From contig CAZOHG010000111.1 of the NCBI GenBank assembly GCA_964579725.1, positions 1 to 6,777 on the forward strand: 6,777 nucleotides of DNA, read 5' to 3'. This stretch comes from CAZOHG01 sp964579725. Lineage in GTDB: Bacteria; Zhuqueibacterota; JdFR-76; BMS3Abin05. The translations under genes and the position numbers were made by a program. The notes beneath the pieces were generated by a model. It ran no database searches, was not told the origin of the DNA, and saw only the letters and a list, made by a program, of their open reading frames with translations. Shown one piece after another: positions 1-5,823 of the stretch; the first letter of the stretch is position 1, and each line of letters starts with the position of its first letter.

Positions 1-39
1 GCAAATCACATATTAGAAATTTCCATTCATTATTTTTTG

Positions 40-96
40 CCACGACCTTTAGATCGTGGAATTAATAGCCTTACTGGATGGAAAAGGCTTTAACCC
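40..96 (-). repeat. REP-like composite palindromic unit, copy A
   Basis: The unit holds a palindrome at 40-59 (stem CCACGA with TCGTGG, loop CCTTTAGA). After a 22-base spacer comes AAAAGGCTTTAACCC (82-96). Read on the minus strand the order is GGGTTAAAGCCTTTT, spacer, palindrome. That is the same order and nearly the same sequence as the plus-strand unit at 221-273, so it is placed on the minus strand. Short imperfect palindromes with a central TTTAG or TGAA core are typical of bacterial REP elements, which are often moved by IS200-like RAYT transposases. No such transposase is in this window, so the family assignment is inference. Confidence 0.6.
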
Positions 97-220
97 AAAG
101 ATTTACCCCCGGAGCGAAAGTTCATGGCAATAAGATTGAAATCCAGTTGTTTTACGAATATTCTGACAAAAAACCATTTGTTTTCCCCGTCTTACTAAAA
201 TGCTTTTTTTCTCTTCTGAG

Positions 221-273
221 GGGCTAAAGCCTTTTTCTTTTTATCTCTTTCATCCACGAGCTGAAGCTTGTGG
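221..273 (+). repeat. REP-like composite palindromic unit, copy B
   Basis: It begins with GGGCTAAAGCCTTTT (221-235). An 18-base pyrimidine-rich spacer follows, then the palindrome at 254-273: CCACGAGC paired with GCTTGTGG, one G-T wobble, loop TGAA. It is the inverted counterpart of the unit at 40-96. The GGGYTAAAGCCTTTT block differs at one base. The stems differ at compensating or wobble positions, which suggests that the folded structure is conserved rather than the exact sequence. About 125 bases separate the two copies, so the pair could also fold into one large cruciform. Confidence 0.6.
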
Positions 274-553
274 CTATGAAATAAGACGATAGGAAATAAT
301 AAGGGGACAAAATGACCCCTTCGGAAAACAATAATGCTTTTAAAAAGAGCACTCTGATTGAATCAAATGATAGAAAAAACAGGAATCGCTCAATTTTAAA
401 AAAACCGTTCAGAGAAAACAGAACAGGAAAATTAATTTATTCAAAGATTTCCTCCGGTAAAATACACACAAAATCTGTCACTTAATTTTAAGAAATTTAG
501 GGGATTTTTACAAGAGGTTTTTTGGGATTCCTAATTTCGGAGAAGAAATTTCG

Positions 554-601
554 AAGCCGATCGGCTTTCCGTGGTGGTTTCGACCTTTTTGAAGACCGCG
601 G
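554..601 (-). terminator. possible 3' end structure of dctPQM transcript
   Basis: Two stem-loops lie in tandem starting 35 bases past the dctM stop. The first met by the polymerase is 569-601: CCGTGGT pairs with ACCGCGG over 7 bp with one G-T wobble, and an inner TTC/GAA adds 3 bp. The second is the perfect palindrome AAGCCGATCGGCTT (554-567). Neither is followed by a run of T on the minus strand, so this is not a classical intrinsic terminator. It may mark a Rho-dependent end or protect the 3' end of the message. A T-run just after the stop (618-624) has no hairpin in front of it. Confidence 0.3.
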
Positions 602-635
602 CTGTACTTTTCAAGGCAAAAAAATGAGTCAAATT

Positions 636-1931
636 TTAATAGCCGAACAGATGGGGTAGCCACAAAGAAAGACCGGGAATGTACGTCACCAAGAGGAGCG
701 CCAGGATCATCGCAACAAAAAGCGGCAACAACGGTTTGGTAATTTCCGCAATAGTTGTTTTGGCGATGCCGCATCCCACAAAAAGTACTGACCCCACCGG
801 CGGCGTACAGAGGCCAATTGTCAAATTAAGCACCATCATAATTCCGAACTGAATGGGGTGCATGCCTAATTTTGTAGCAATGGGAAGAAAAATCGGGGTA
901 AAAATCAGGACGGCAGGGGTCATGTCCATAAACGTACCGACAATTAAAAGAATGAGATTAATAATGAGAAAAATCATGACTTTGCTGTGGGTAAGAGAAA
1001 CCAGCGCAATACTGATATTTTGGGGAATGTTTTCATAGGACAAAATCCAGGACATAGCCATGGAAGTGCCAATTAGCAGCATGACGATCGCCGTGGTATT
1101 AACGGTGTCCAAAAGAACCGAGGGCAATTCGCTCCACTTCACTTCCTTGTAAATAGGCACGGCCAGAAAAAAGGAATAAATGACGGCAATGGCAGAAGCT
1201 TCGGTGGCCGTGAAAATTCCGGCAATAATGCCTCCAATGACGATAATCACCAGCAAAAGGCTGGGAACAGCGCGAAGAAAAATCAGAAGGGATTCACTCA
1301 GGCGGACCCGCTCGCCCACGGGGTAATGGCGGCGCTTGGAAATTATTCCCGCCACAAGCATTAGCAACAGGCCGACCAAAATCCCCGGCACGTACCCGGC
1401 AATAAAAAGAGCCGCAATGGACACTCCACCGCTGGCCAGAGAATAAACAATTAAAATATTGCTCGGAGGAATCAACAGTCCCACCGTTGACGACGTAACA
1501 TTCACGGCGGCGGAAAAGTTTTTGTCGTAACCCTCCTTATTCATGAGCGGGATCATGAAACCGCCGATCGCCGAAGTAGCAGCTACGGCCGAGCCTGAAA
1601 TCGATCCAAAAAACATGGCGGCAAAAATATTAACGTAAGCCAAACCGCCGGGCAATGCCCCCACAAAAACCTTGGCTAAATCGATCAGGCGCCGCGCAAT
1701 ACCGCCGCGTCCCATCAGTTGACCAGAAAGAATAAAAAATGGAATCGCCAACAGGGCGAAACTGTCGATTCCAGATGCCATTCGCTCGGCAACTGTAGTG
1801 ACGGCCGGTGCCGGACTAATGGTCACCAGCATGGTTAAAATCGTGGAAATCCCGATACAGAAGGCAATGGGGATGTCTAAAATGAGCAAAACGACGAAAC
1901 TCACAACGAGAACGGCAACCGACAATTCCAT
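636..1931 (-). CDS. dctM: TRAP transporter large permease subunit (DctM family)
   Basis: This is the large membrane subunit of a tripartite ATP-independent periplasmic transporter. In this family it forms the cation-coupled transport channel in the inner membrane and works with the small subunit and the periplasmic binding protein. The 431 residues are the normal length for the family and almost entirely hydrophobic, in about a dozen segments. Family-typical motifs are visible: FFGSISGSAVAATSAIG (107-123), IPPSN (154-158), GIFTATEASAIAV (238-250), a GTFMDMTPAV stretch (332-341) and GLCTPPVGSVLFV (373-385). The two related hairpin regions, around GSISGSA and TPPVG, belong to the substrate and sodium site in characterised members. 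The ATG start is preceded by GGTGGG (1945-1940 on the minus strand) at 8 bases. It is the last gene of dctPQM, 73 bases after dctQ. It appears intact. Confidence 0.95.
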   Translation of the reverse strand: MELSVAVLVVSFVVLLILDIPIAFCIGISTILTMLVTISPAPAVTTVAERMASGIDSFALLAIPFFILSGQLMGRGGIARRLIDLAKVFVGALPGGLAYVNIFAAMFFGSISGSAVAATSAIGGFMIPLMNKEGYDKNFSAAVNVTSSTVGLLIPPSNILIVYSLASGGVSIAALFIAGYVPGILVGLLLMLVAGIISKRRHYPVGERVRLSESLLIFLRAVPSLLLVIIVIGGIIAGIFTATEASAIAVIYSFFLAVPIYKEVKWSELPSVLLDTVNTTAIVMLLIGTSMAMSWILSYENIPQNISIALVSLTHSKVMIFLIINLILLIVGTFMDMTPAVLIFTPIFLPIATKLGMHPIQFGIMMVLNLTIGLCTPPVGSVLFVGCGIAKTTIAEITKPLLPLFVAMILALLLVTYIPGLSLWLPHLFGY

Positions 1932-1963
1932 ACTTTTTTCCCACCAAGTTTTTGGTCAAAACG

Positions 1964-1989
1964 GCCGTCGGGCGCTTGGCGCAGACGGT
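1964..1989 (-). other. GC-rich stem-loop between dctQ and dctM
   Basis: In the 73-base gap between dctQ and dctM, 1965-1969 (CCGTC) pairs with 1984-1988 (GACGG). A G-T pair extends the stem on the outside. Inside it, GCGC (1972-1975) pairs with GCGC (1979-1982) around a TTG loop; GG on one side and A on the other form a small internal bulge. It is the most GC-rich spot among the spacers. The transcript continues as CCGTTTTG, so any terminating effect would be weak. A role as a processing or stability element that sets the ratio of subunits is possible but inferred. Confidence 0.45.
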
Positions 1990-2004
1990 TCTTGACGTCG
2001 GAAT

Positions 2005-2538
2005 TTAATCCACAGAAAGGATTTTTTCCTCAATTACCATCATGCGTTTTTCGGGTCTCCCCTGCAATTGCAAGAAGGCATCCCGAAGAAAGAGCAGGGC
2101 GTAAAAGGTAATCAATACGCCGCTCAAAGGAATAACCGTGTACACGTAGCCCATACGCACTTGAAGCGCCGCTGAAATCTGATTCAATTTAATCGTTAAA
2201 AAGACCAATCGAAAACCGCCCCAAACCATCACGGCCAGGGCAAAAATCAACACCATTATGTGAATGAAAATTTCTGCCCAGGCGCGGTTTTTTGGAGAAA
2301 ATTTTTCCACCAGCACATCCACCCCCAAATGCATTTTTTGGCGATAGGCGTAGCTGGCTCCCAAAAGGCCAATCCAAATAAGAAGAAATCGTGCCAATTC
2401 TTCCGTGTAAGGACTGGGATGCCGCAACACAAAGCGGGACAAAACCTGCCACGTAACATCCAAAACAATGAATGTCATTAGAAATTCCAAAATGACCACC
2501 AGCGTTTTGTCGATCCATTTCAGGGTGGTTTTCAGCAT
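2005..2538 (-). CDS. dctQ: TRAP transporter small permease subunit (DctQ family)
   Basis: This is the small membrane subunit of the TRAP transporter. In this family it pairs with DctM in the inner membrane and helps dock the binding protein. Its 177 residues are typical in length. Four membrane segments are visible, at about 10-34, 47-65, 88-113 and 131-151. The family signature lies between segments one and two: a W..LSRFVL block (30-38), then PSPYTEELARFLLIWIGLLG (41-60), then a polar YRQKMHLGVDVL stretch (65-76). The ATG overlaps the dctP stop by one base (TAATG), which points to translational coupling. AGGAG lies 8 bases upstream (2551-2547 on the minus strand). The C-terminal tail after residue 152 is charged and probably cytoplasmic. 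Confidence 0.93.
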   Translation of the reverse strand: MLKTTLKWIDKTLVVILEFLMTFIVLDVTWQVLSRFVLRHPSPYTEELARFLLIWIGLLGASYAYRQKMHLGVDVLVEKFSPKNRAWAEIFIHIMVLIFALAVMVWGGFRLVFLTIKLNQISAALQVRMGYVYTVIPLSGVLITFYALLFLRDAFLQLQGRPEKRMMVIEEKILSVD

Positions 2539-3581
2539 TAGTTTGACTCCTGAATCCCGCGAATTTCCTGAATCAATTCACCAAGGCGTGTCCCCTCGTA
2601 TTTTTTGTAGATTCCCTGAACAGCTTCCTGGAAGGGTTTTTTGTCGGGATAAAACACCTTAACCCCCGCCTGCTGCACCCTGGCAAGGCAATCATCGCTC
2701 ACCTTTTTCCAGAGATTCCGCTGAAAAACAACCGATTCGTCGGCGGCCTGTTGAAGCCATTTTTGTTCCTGCGGCGTTAGCTTGTTCCAAATATGGGTGC
2801 TAATGAGAACCACATCGGGCACCATGGTGTGTTCATCCAACGAATAATAGGGACACACCTCGTAATGTTTAGAAAAATAAAAACTTGGCGGATTATTTTC
2901 TGCTCCGTCCACCACCCCTTGCTGAAGAGCGGTGTACAGCTCCCCCCAAGAAATCGGCGTGGGAGACCCTCCCATGGCGCGAATCATGTCAAAAGAAGTT
3001 GCACTCTTCTGAACACGAATTTTCAATCCGCGCAAATCCTCCGGTTTCAAAATGGGTTTTTTCTTTGTGTAAAAACTCCGACTGCCGGCGTCGTAGTAGC
3101 ACAATCCCCGCAGGTAGTAGGGCTGCCCGGCCAGCAGAAGTTCTTTTCCGATTTTACCATTGAGTACTTTCCAAAGGCCCGCCTCATTTTTGAATAAATA
3201 AGGCAAACTGTAGATTTTCATTTCTGGGACAAAGCCTTCCAACGGACTGGTGGACACTTTGGTCATGGCCAAGCTGCCGATTTGGAGAAGCTCGATCAGT
3301 TCGCGCTCCGCCCCGAGCTGGCCGTCAGGGTAAATGTCGATTCGCATTTTCCCGTGGGAAATTTTTTTCAGGCGATTGGCCATATACACCATGCTGCGGT
3401 GCACGGGACTTTGAACGTCCAAACTGTGCGCTAATTTCAGCACACGTACCGATCGAGACCCCTGACACGCTATTTGACTCAATAAAAGCGTCGAAAACAG
3501 GGCGGCGAAAAGCACTTTACAAAACAGGGGGGAAAAGCATTTTTTCGACGGTTTAAGAGGGAAAAGCATCCGCGCACACAC
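2538..3581 (-). CDS. dctP: TRAP transporter substrate-binding protein (DctP family)
   Basis: This periplasmic solute receptor delivers a carboxylated substrate to DctQM. The N-terminus has a basic KPSKK stretch, then a hydrophobic core (about 18-38) ending in SQIAC, so Cys39 may be lipidated. Gln at -3 is atypical for a lipobox, so cleavage by ordinary signal peptidase is also possible. The mature part shows DctP-family features: GQLGAERELIELLQIGSLAM (87-106), GSRSFY (166-171), LRGLKIRVQ (183-191) and GVVDGAENNPPSFY (222-235). Arg189 is the expected carboxylate-binding arginine. GAENN is common in sugar-acid and dicarboxylate binders. The GTG start at 3581 has no spaced ribosome binding site. 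An ATG at 3569 (residue 5) lies 12 bases after AAAGAAG and may be the true start, giving 343 residues. A stop lies just upstream of the GTG. The actual substrate cannot be read from the sequence; a hexuronate or related sugar acid is inferred from the nearby KDPG aldolase. Confidence 0.93.
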   Translation of the reverse strand: MCARMLFPLKPSKKCFSPLFCKVLFAALFSTLLLSQIACQGSRSVRVLKLAHSLDVQSPVHRSMVYMANRLKKISHGKMRIDIYPDGQLGAERELIELLQIGSLAMTKVSTSPLEGFVPEMKIYSLPYLFKNEAGLWKVLNGKIGKELLLAGQPYYLRGLCYYDAGSRSFYTKKKPILKPEDLRGLKIRVQKSATSFDMIRAMGGSPTPISWGELYTALQQGVVDGAENNPPSFYFSKHYEVCPYYSLDEHTMVPDVVLISTHIWNKLTPQEQKWLQQAADESVVFQRNLWKKVSDDCLARVQQAGVKVFYPDKKPFQEAVQGIYKKYEGTRLGELIQEIRGIQESN

Positions 3582-3630
3582 TTCTTTGAGTCATTCGAAC
3601 AAGGGAAAAACAGCGATTTTAGCTAATTTC

Positions 3631-3652
3631 CCGCTTTCCAATCGAAAAGCGG
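3631..3652. promoter_or_regulatory. palindrome at dctP promoter: operator or leader hairpin
   Basis: CCGCTTT (3631-3637) is the exact inverse of AAAGCGG (3646-3652), giving a 7-bp perfect inverted repeat over 22 bases. As RNA from the minus strand the stem could extend to 9 bp with a GAUU loop. It lies just downstream of the expected start of transcription (about 3659) of dctPQM, a classic place for a repressor to block transcription. It could equally be a structured leader. No regulator gene is in the window, so the protein that might bind it is unknown. Confidence 0.45.
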
Positions 3653-3665
3653 AATAAGTTGAAAA

Positions 3666-3694
3666 AATATAAACAATCGGTTGCATAAAATCAA
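3666..3694 (-). promoter_or_regulatory. predicted sigma70-type promoter for dctPQM
   Basis: On the minus strand TTGATT (3694-3689) serves as a -35 box and TATATT (3671-3666) as a -10 box, separated by exactly 17 bases. Each box matches the TTGACA/TATAAT consensus at most positions. The DNA upstream (about 3721-3760) is very rich in A and T, which would favour polymerase binding. Transcription would begin near 3659 and leave a leader of about 80-90 bases before dctP. Confidence 0.5.
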
Positions 3695-3768
3695 GGAAAT
3701 AATTGAACAAGGAAACGAGATTTTTTTGTAGCAAAGATAAAAAATTTTCATTAATTTAAAAGCATTCA

Positions 3769-3800
3769 AGACGAATTTGAAAAACTAAATAGACGAATTT
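3769..3800 (+). repeat. 10-base direct repeat upstream of pepF
   Basis: AGACGAATTT occurs at 3769-3778 and again at 3791-3800, with starts 22 bases apart, close to two turns of the helix. The second copy directly abuts the pepF ribosome binding site. This may be a pair of sites for a regulator bound on one face of the DNA, or a small chance duplication in AT-rich sequence. No convincing -35/-10 pair was found for pepF. Confidence 0.4.
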
Positions 3801-3807
3801 AGGAGGG
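3801..3807 (+). promoter_or_regulatory. pepF ribosome binding site that decides a GTG start
   Basis: AGGAGGG lies 4 bases before GTG at 3812. It is a near-perfect Shine-Dalgarno match. It supports the GTG start over later ATG codons at residues 11, 14 and 16, which lie inside the signal peptide and would destroy it. Confidence 0.75.
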
Positions 3808-3811
3808 CGTT

Positions 3812-5692
3812 GTGAAGATTCGATGGATTATTTTGATCTTAATGGGAGTCATGGCAATGAACGGACAGGTACAGGCACAATACAAAAATCGAAGTGAAAT
3901 CCCCGCAAAATACAAATGGAATTTAGCCGATTTGTACGCCTCGGATGCCCAATGGGAAGCCGCGCGAAAGGCCTTCGTGAAAAAAATGGCTCAAATTGAC
4001 CAATTTAAAGGCCACCTGGGGGAATCGGCCGAGACGTTGCAACAGGCTCTGGACACGGTTTTCAACCTCCAAAAGGAATTGGCCAAACTGAGCAGCTACG
4101 CCGGCTTGAAGTTTGACATCGACACGCGCAATTCCAAAGCCATGTCCATGAAACAGGAAATTCAATTGGTCGAAAATGATTTTTCGGCCAAAACATCCTA
4201 CCTTTCCCCTGAAATTTTACAAATCGACCCCAAGAAATTGGATCAATTTATTCATGAAAATCCCGGTCTTTCCGTGTACGCGTTCTACTTGCACGACGTC
4301 CAGCGAATGCGGCCCCACACCCTCACACAAGCCGAAGAAAAAATCGTAGCCGACGCCGGGCTAATGGCCTCAACCCCTTACAACGTGTACGGCGTGTTAA
4401 GTAACGCAGACATGCCTTTCCCTAAAGTCAAATTGAGTACCGGCGAAAAGGTTCTTCTGAATCAGGCCGGCTACACCAAATATCGGGCTTCTACCGTGCG
4501 AACAGATCGAAAGTTGGTGTTCGACAAATTCTGGTCAACTTTCGACGCCTACAAAAGGACGTTGGGGACCACATTAAATGCCGAAGTACAAAAGGATGTC
4601 TTTTACGCCCGCGTTCGAAAATACAAAACCTGTCTGGATGCCGCATTGGACGCCAATAAAATTCCGACCAGTGTGTACACCAATCTGTTGGACAACATTC
4701 ACGAAAATCTCAATATGCTACACCGTTACCTTGGCATTCGGAAACGCCTTCTAAAAGTAGACACACTGCGGTACTACGACATGTACCCTCCTCTGGTTTC
4801 CAAAGTCAATTTAACCTATTCCTACGACCAGGCCACGCACCTGGTTTTGAAAGCCCTCAAACCTTTGGGCAAAGAATACCTCAATACGCTGAAATACGGC
4901 TACGCCCATCGCTGGGTTGACGTGTACCCCACTCCCGGAAAACGCTCGGGTGCCTATTCCAATGGCTCGGTTTACGACGTACACCCTTTCATTCTGCTCA
5001 ATTACAACGGTGCGTACGATGACGTTTCTACACTCGCGCACGAGTCTGGACACACCATGCAAAGTTATTTGTCCAATAAATACCAACCTTATCCCACTTC
5101 CCAGTACCCGATTTTTGTGGCGGAGGTCGCTTCTACATTCAACGAGGCTCTCCTCATGCATTATGTTTTGGAGCACACCAAGGATCCGATTGTCAGGCTT
5201 TCCCTCTTGGGGAATTTCCTCGAAAATATTCGCGGAACGGTTTTCCGGCAAGCACAATTTGCCGAATTCGAATTGAAAATCCACCAAATGGTAGAAAACG
5301 GGCAGTCGCTTACAGGCGAGCGTTTGAACAAAATCTACGGAGATATTTTGAATAAATATTACGGTGTTGACAAAGGCGTGATGCAAATCAACCCACTGTA
5401 CTACGTGGAATGGGCGTACATTCCTCATTTTTACTACGATTTTTACGTGTACCAGTATGCCACCAGTTTTGTGGCTTCGCAAGCACTGGTTGCCAAAGTC
5501 CTGAGCGGCGAGAAAGGAGCGGTGGAACGCTATCTGAATTTTCTGAAATCCGGCGGCTCGGAATATCCGGTAGAAATGCTCCAAAAAGCCGGCGTGGATT
5601 TGACGACCTCAGAGCCCTTTCACCTCACCATGAAAACCATGGGACAGGTAATGGACGAAATTGAAAATTTGCTCAATCAAATGGGAAAATAG
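3812..5692 (+). CDS. pepF: oligoendopeptidase F (M3 family zinc peptidase), exported
   Basis: This zinc metallopeptidase should cut short peptides internally. Its 626 residues are slightly longer than the usual cytoplasmic PepF of about 600, because it starts with a signal peptide: MKIR, a hydrophobic stretch, then V-Q-A before Gln23, a standard signal peptidase I site. It is therefore probably periplasmic or outside the cell. The N-terminal half is helical and resembles the PepF N-terminal domain. The catalytic M3 domain covers about residues 205-610. HESGH (410-414) supplies two zinc ligands, His410 and His414, and the general base Glu411. Glu438 in EVASTFNE (438-445) is the expected third ligand. 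The Tyr-rich stretch HFYYDFYVYQYATSF (539-553) matches the substrate-binding region of the family. All key residues are present and the gene is intact. It starts with GTG after a strong ribosome binding site. It is divergent from dctP and 131 bases upstream of the aldolase gene. A direct link with the transporter is not evident. Confidence 0.94.
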   Translation: MKIRWIILILMGVMAMNGQVQAQYKNRSEIPAKYKWNLADLYASDAQWEAARKAFVKKMAQIDQFKGHLGESAETLQQALDTVFNLQKELAKLSSYAGLKFDIDTRNSKAMSMKQEIQLVENDFSAKTSYLSPEILQIDPKKLDQFIHENPGLSVYAFYLHDVQRMRPHTLTQAEEKIVADAGLMASTPYNVYGVLSNADMPFPKVKLSTGEKVLLNQAGYTKYRASTVRTDRKLVFDKFWSTFDAYKRTLGTTLNAEVQKDVFYARVRKYKTCLDAALDANKIPTSVYTNLLDNIHENLNMLHRYLGIRKRLLKVDTLRYYDMYPPLVSKVNLTYSYDQATHLVLKALKPLGKEYLNTLKYGYAHRWVDVYPTPGKRSGAYSNGSVYDVHPFILLNYNGAYDDVSTLAHESGHTMQSYLSNKYQPYPTSQYPIFVAEVASTFNEALLMHYVLEHTKDPIVRLSLLGNFLENIRGTVFRQAQFAEFELKIHQMVENGQSLTGERLNKIYGDILNKYYGVDKGVMQINPLYYVEWAYIPHFYYDFYVYQYATSFVASQALVAKVLSGEKGAVERYLNFLKSGGSEYPVEMLQKAGVDLTTSEPFHLTMKTMGQVMDEIENLLNQMGK

Positions 5693-5733
5693 ACTGAAAT
5701 ACCAACCGAGAATCAAGTAAGACGATCCAAAAA

Positions 5734-5768
5734 TGGGAGCGCTTTTTCCCAAAGGAGGCAGCCCCTTT
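5734..5768 (+). terminator. possible weak terminator hairpins after pepF
   Basis: Two alternative small stem-loops share base 5751 in the 131-base gap after pepF. TGGGA (5734-5738) pairs with TCCCA (5747-5751). AAAGG (5751-5755) pairs with CCTTT (5764-5768), with one further inner pair, and is followed by TG. Both are short and lack a proper T-run, so read-through from pepF into the aldolase gene is quite possible. No good promoter for the aldolase was seen in this gap. Confidence 0.25.
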
Positions 5769-5823
5769 TGCTAGGTTCCTGTAAGGCAAAATTGAACACG
5801 ACCTAAAATTTAGAGGAAGTAAG

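Larger units (their letters stand above)
1..635. other. AT-rich intergenic region with palindromic repeats
   Basis: This stretch left of the transporter operon has no convincing gene. It carries two REP-like composite repeats in opposite orientation (40-96 and 221-273), a hairpin at 301-321 (AAGGGG pairing with CCCCTT) and stem-loops just past the end of dctM (554-601). Two short reading frames were examined. One of 49 codons (78-227) lies largely between the repeats and has no ribosome binding site. One of 57 codons (312-485) begins 5 bases after AAGGGG and would encode a very basic, Asn/Lys/Ser-rich peptide. Neither is called as a gene, because their composition matches AT-rich non-coding DNA. 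A bulged inverted repeat, GAAATTTAGG (492-501) against CCTAATTTC (530-538), is also present. Confidence 0.7.

Noticed and set aside
40..273. CRISPR-like or attachment-site reading of the repeats
   Set aside because: Only two copies exist, in opposite orientation, with no regular spacers, cas genes or integrase. REP-like elements explain them better.
508..774. 88-codon minus-strand frame running past the 3' end of dctM
   Set aside because: Half of it overlaps dctM in another frame, and the composition has no domain-like pattern. The remainder covers the post-operon hairpins.
2793..3197. 134-codon plus-strand frame inside dctP
   Set aside because: It is fully antisense to conserved dctP sequence, with no family features.
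3703..3741. Possible plus-strand promoter for pepF (TTGAAC with GATAAA)
   Set aside because: The gap between the boxes is 27 bases, and the hexamer at proper spacing (TTGTAG) is a poor -10 box. The Bacteroidetes-type TAnnTTTG pattern was also not found.
4811..5584. 257-codon frame antisense to pepF
   Set aside because: It lies wholly opposite the conserved catalytic domain of pepF, including HESGH. Long antisense frames are common opposite genes with this codon use, and no ribosome binding site or recognisable domain was seen.
5804..5809. TAAAAT as a -10 box for the aldolase gene
   Set aside because: There is no matching -35 box, and transcription would begin at or inside the ribosome binding site, leaving no usable leader.
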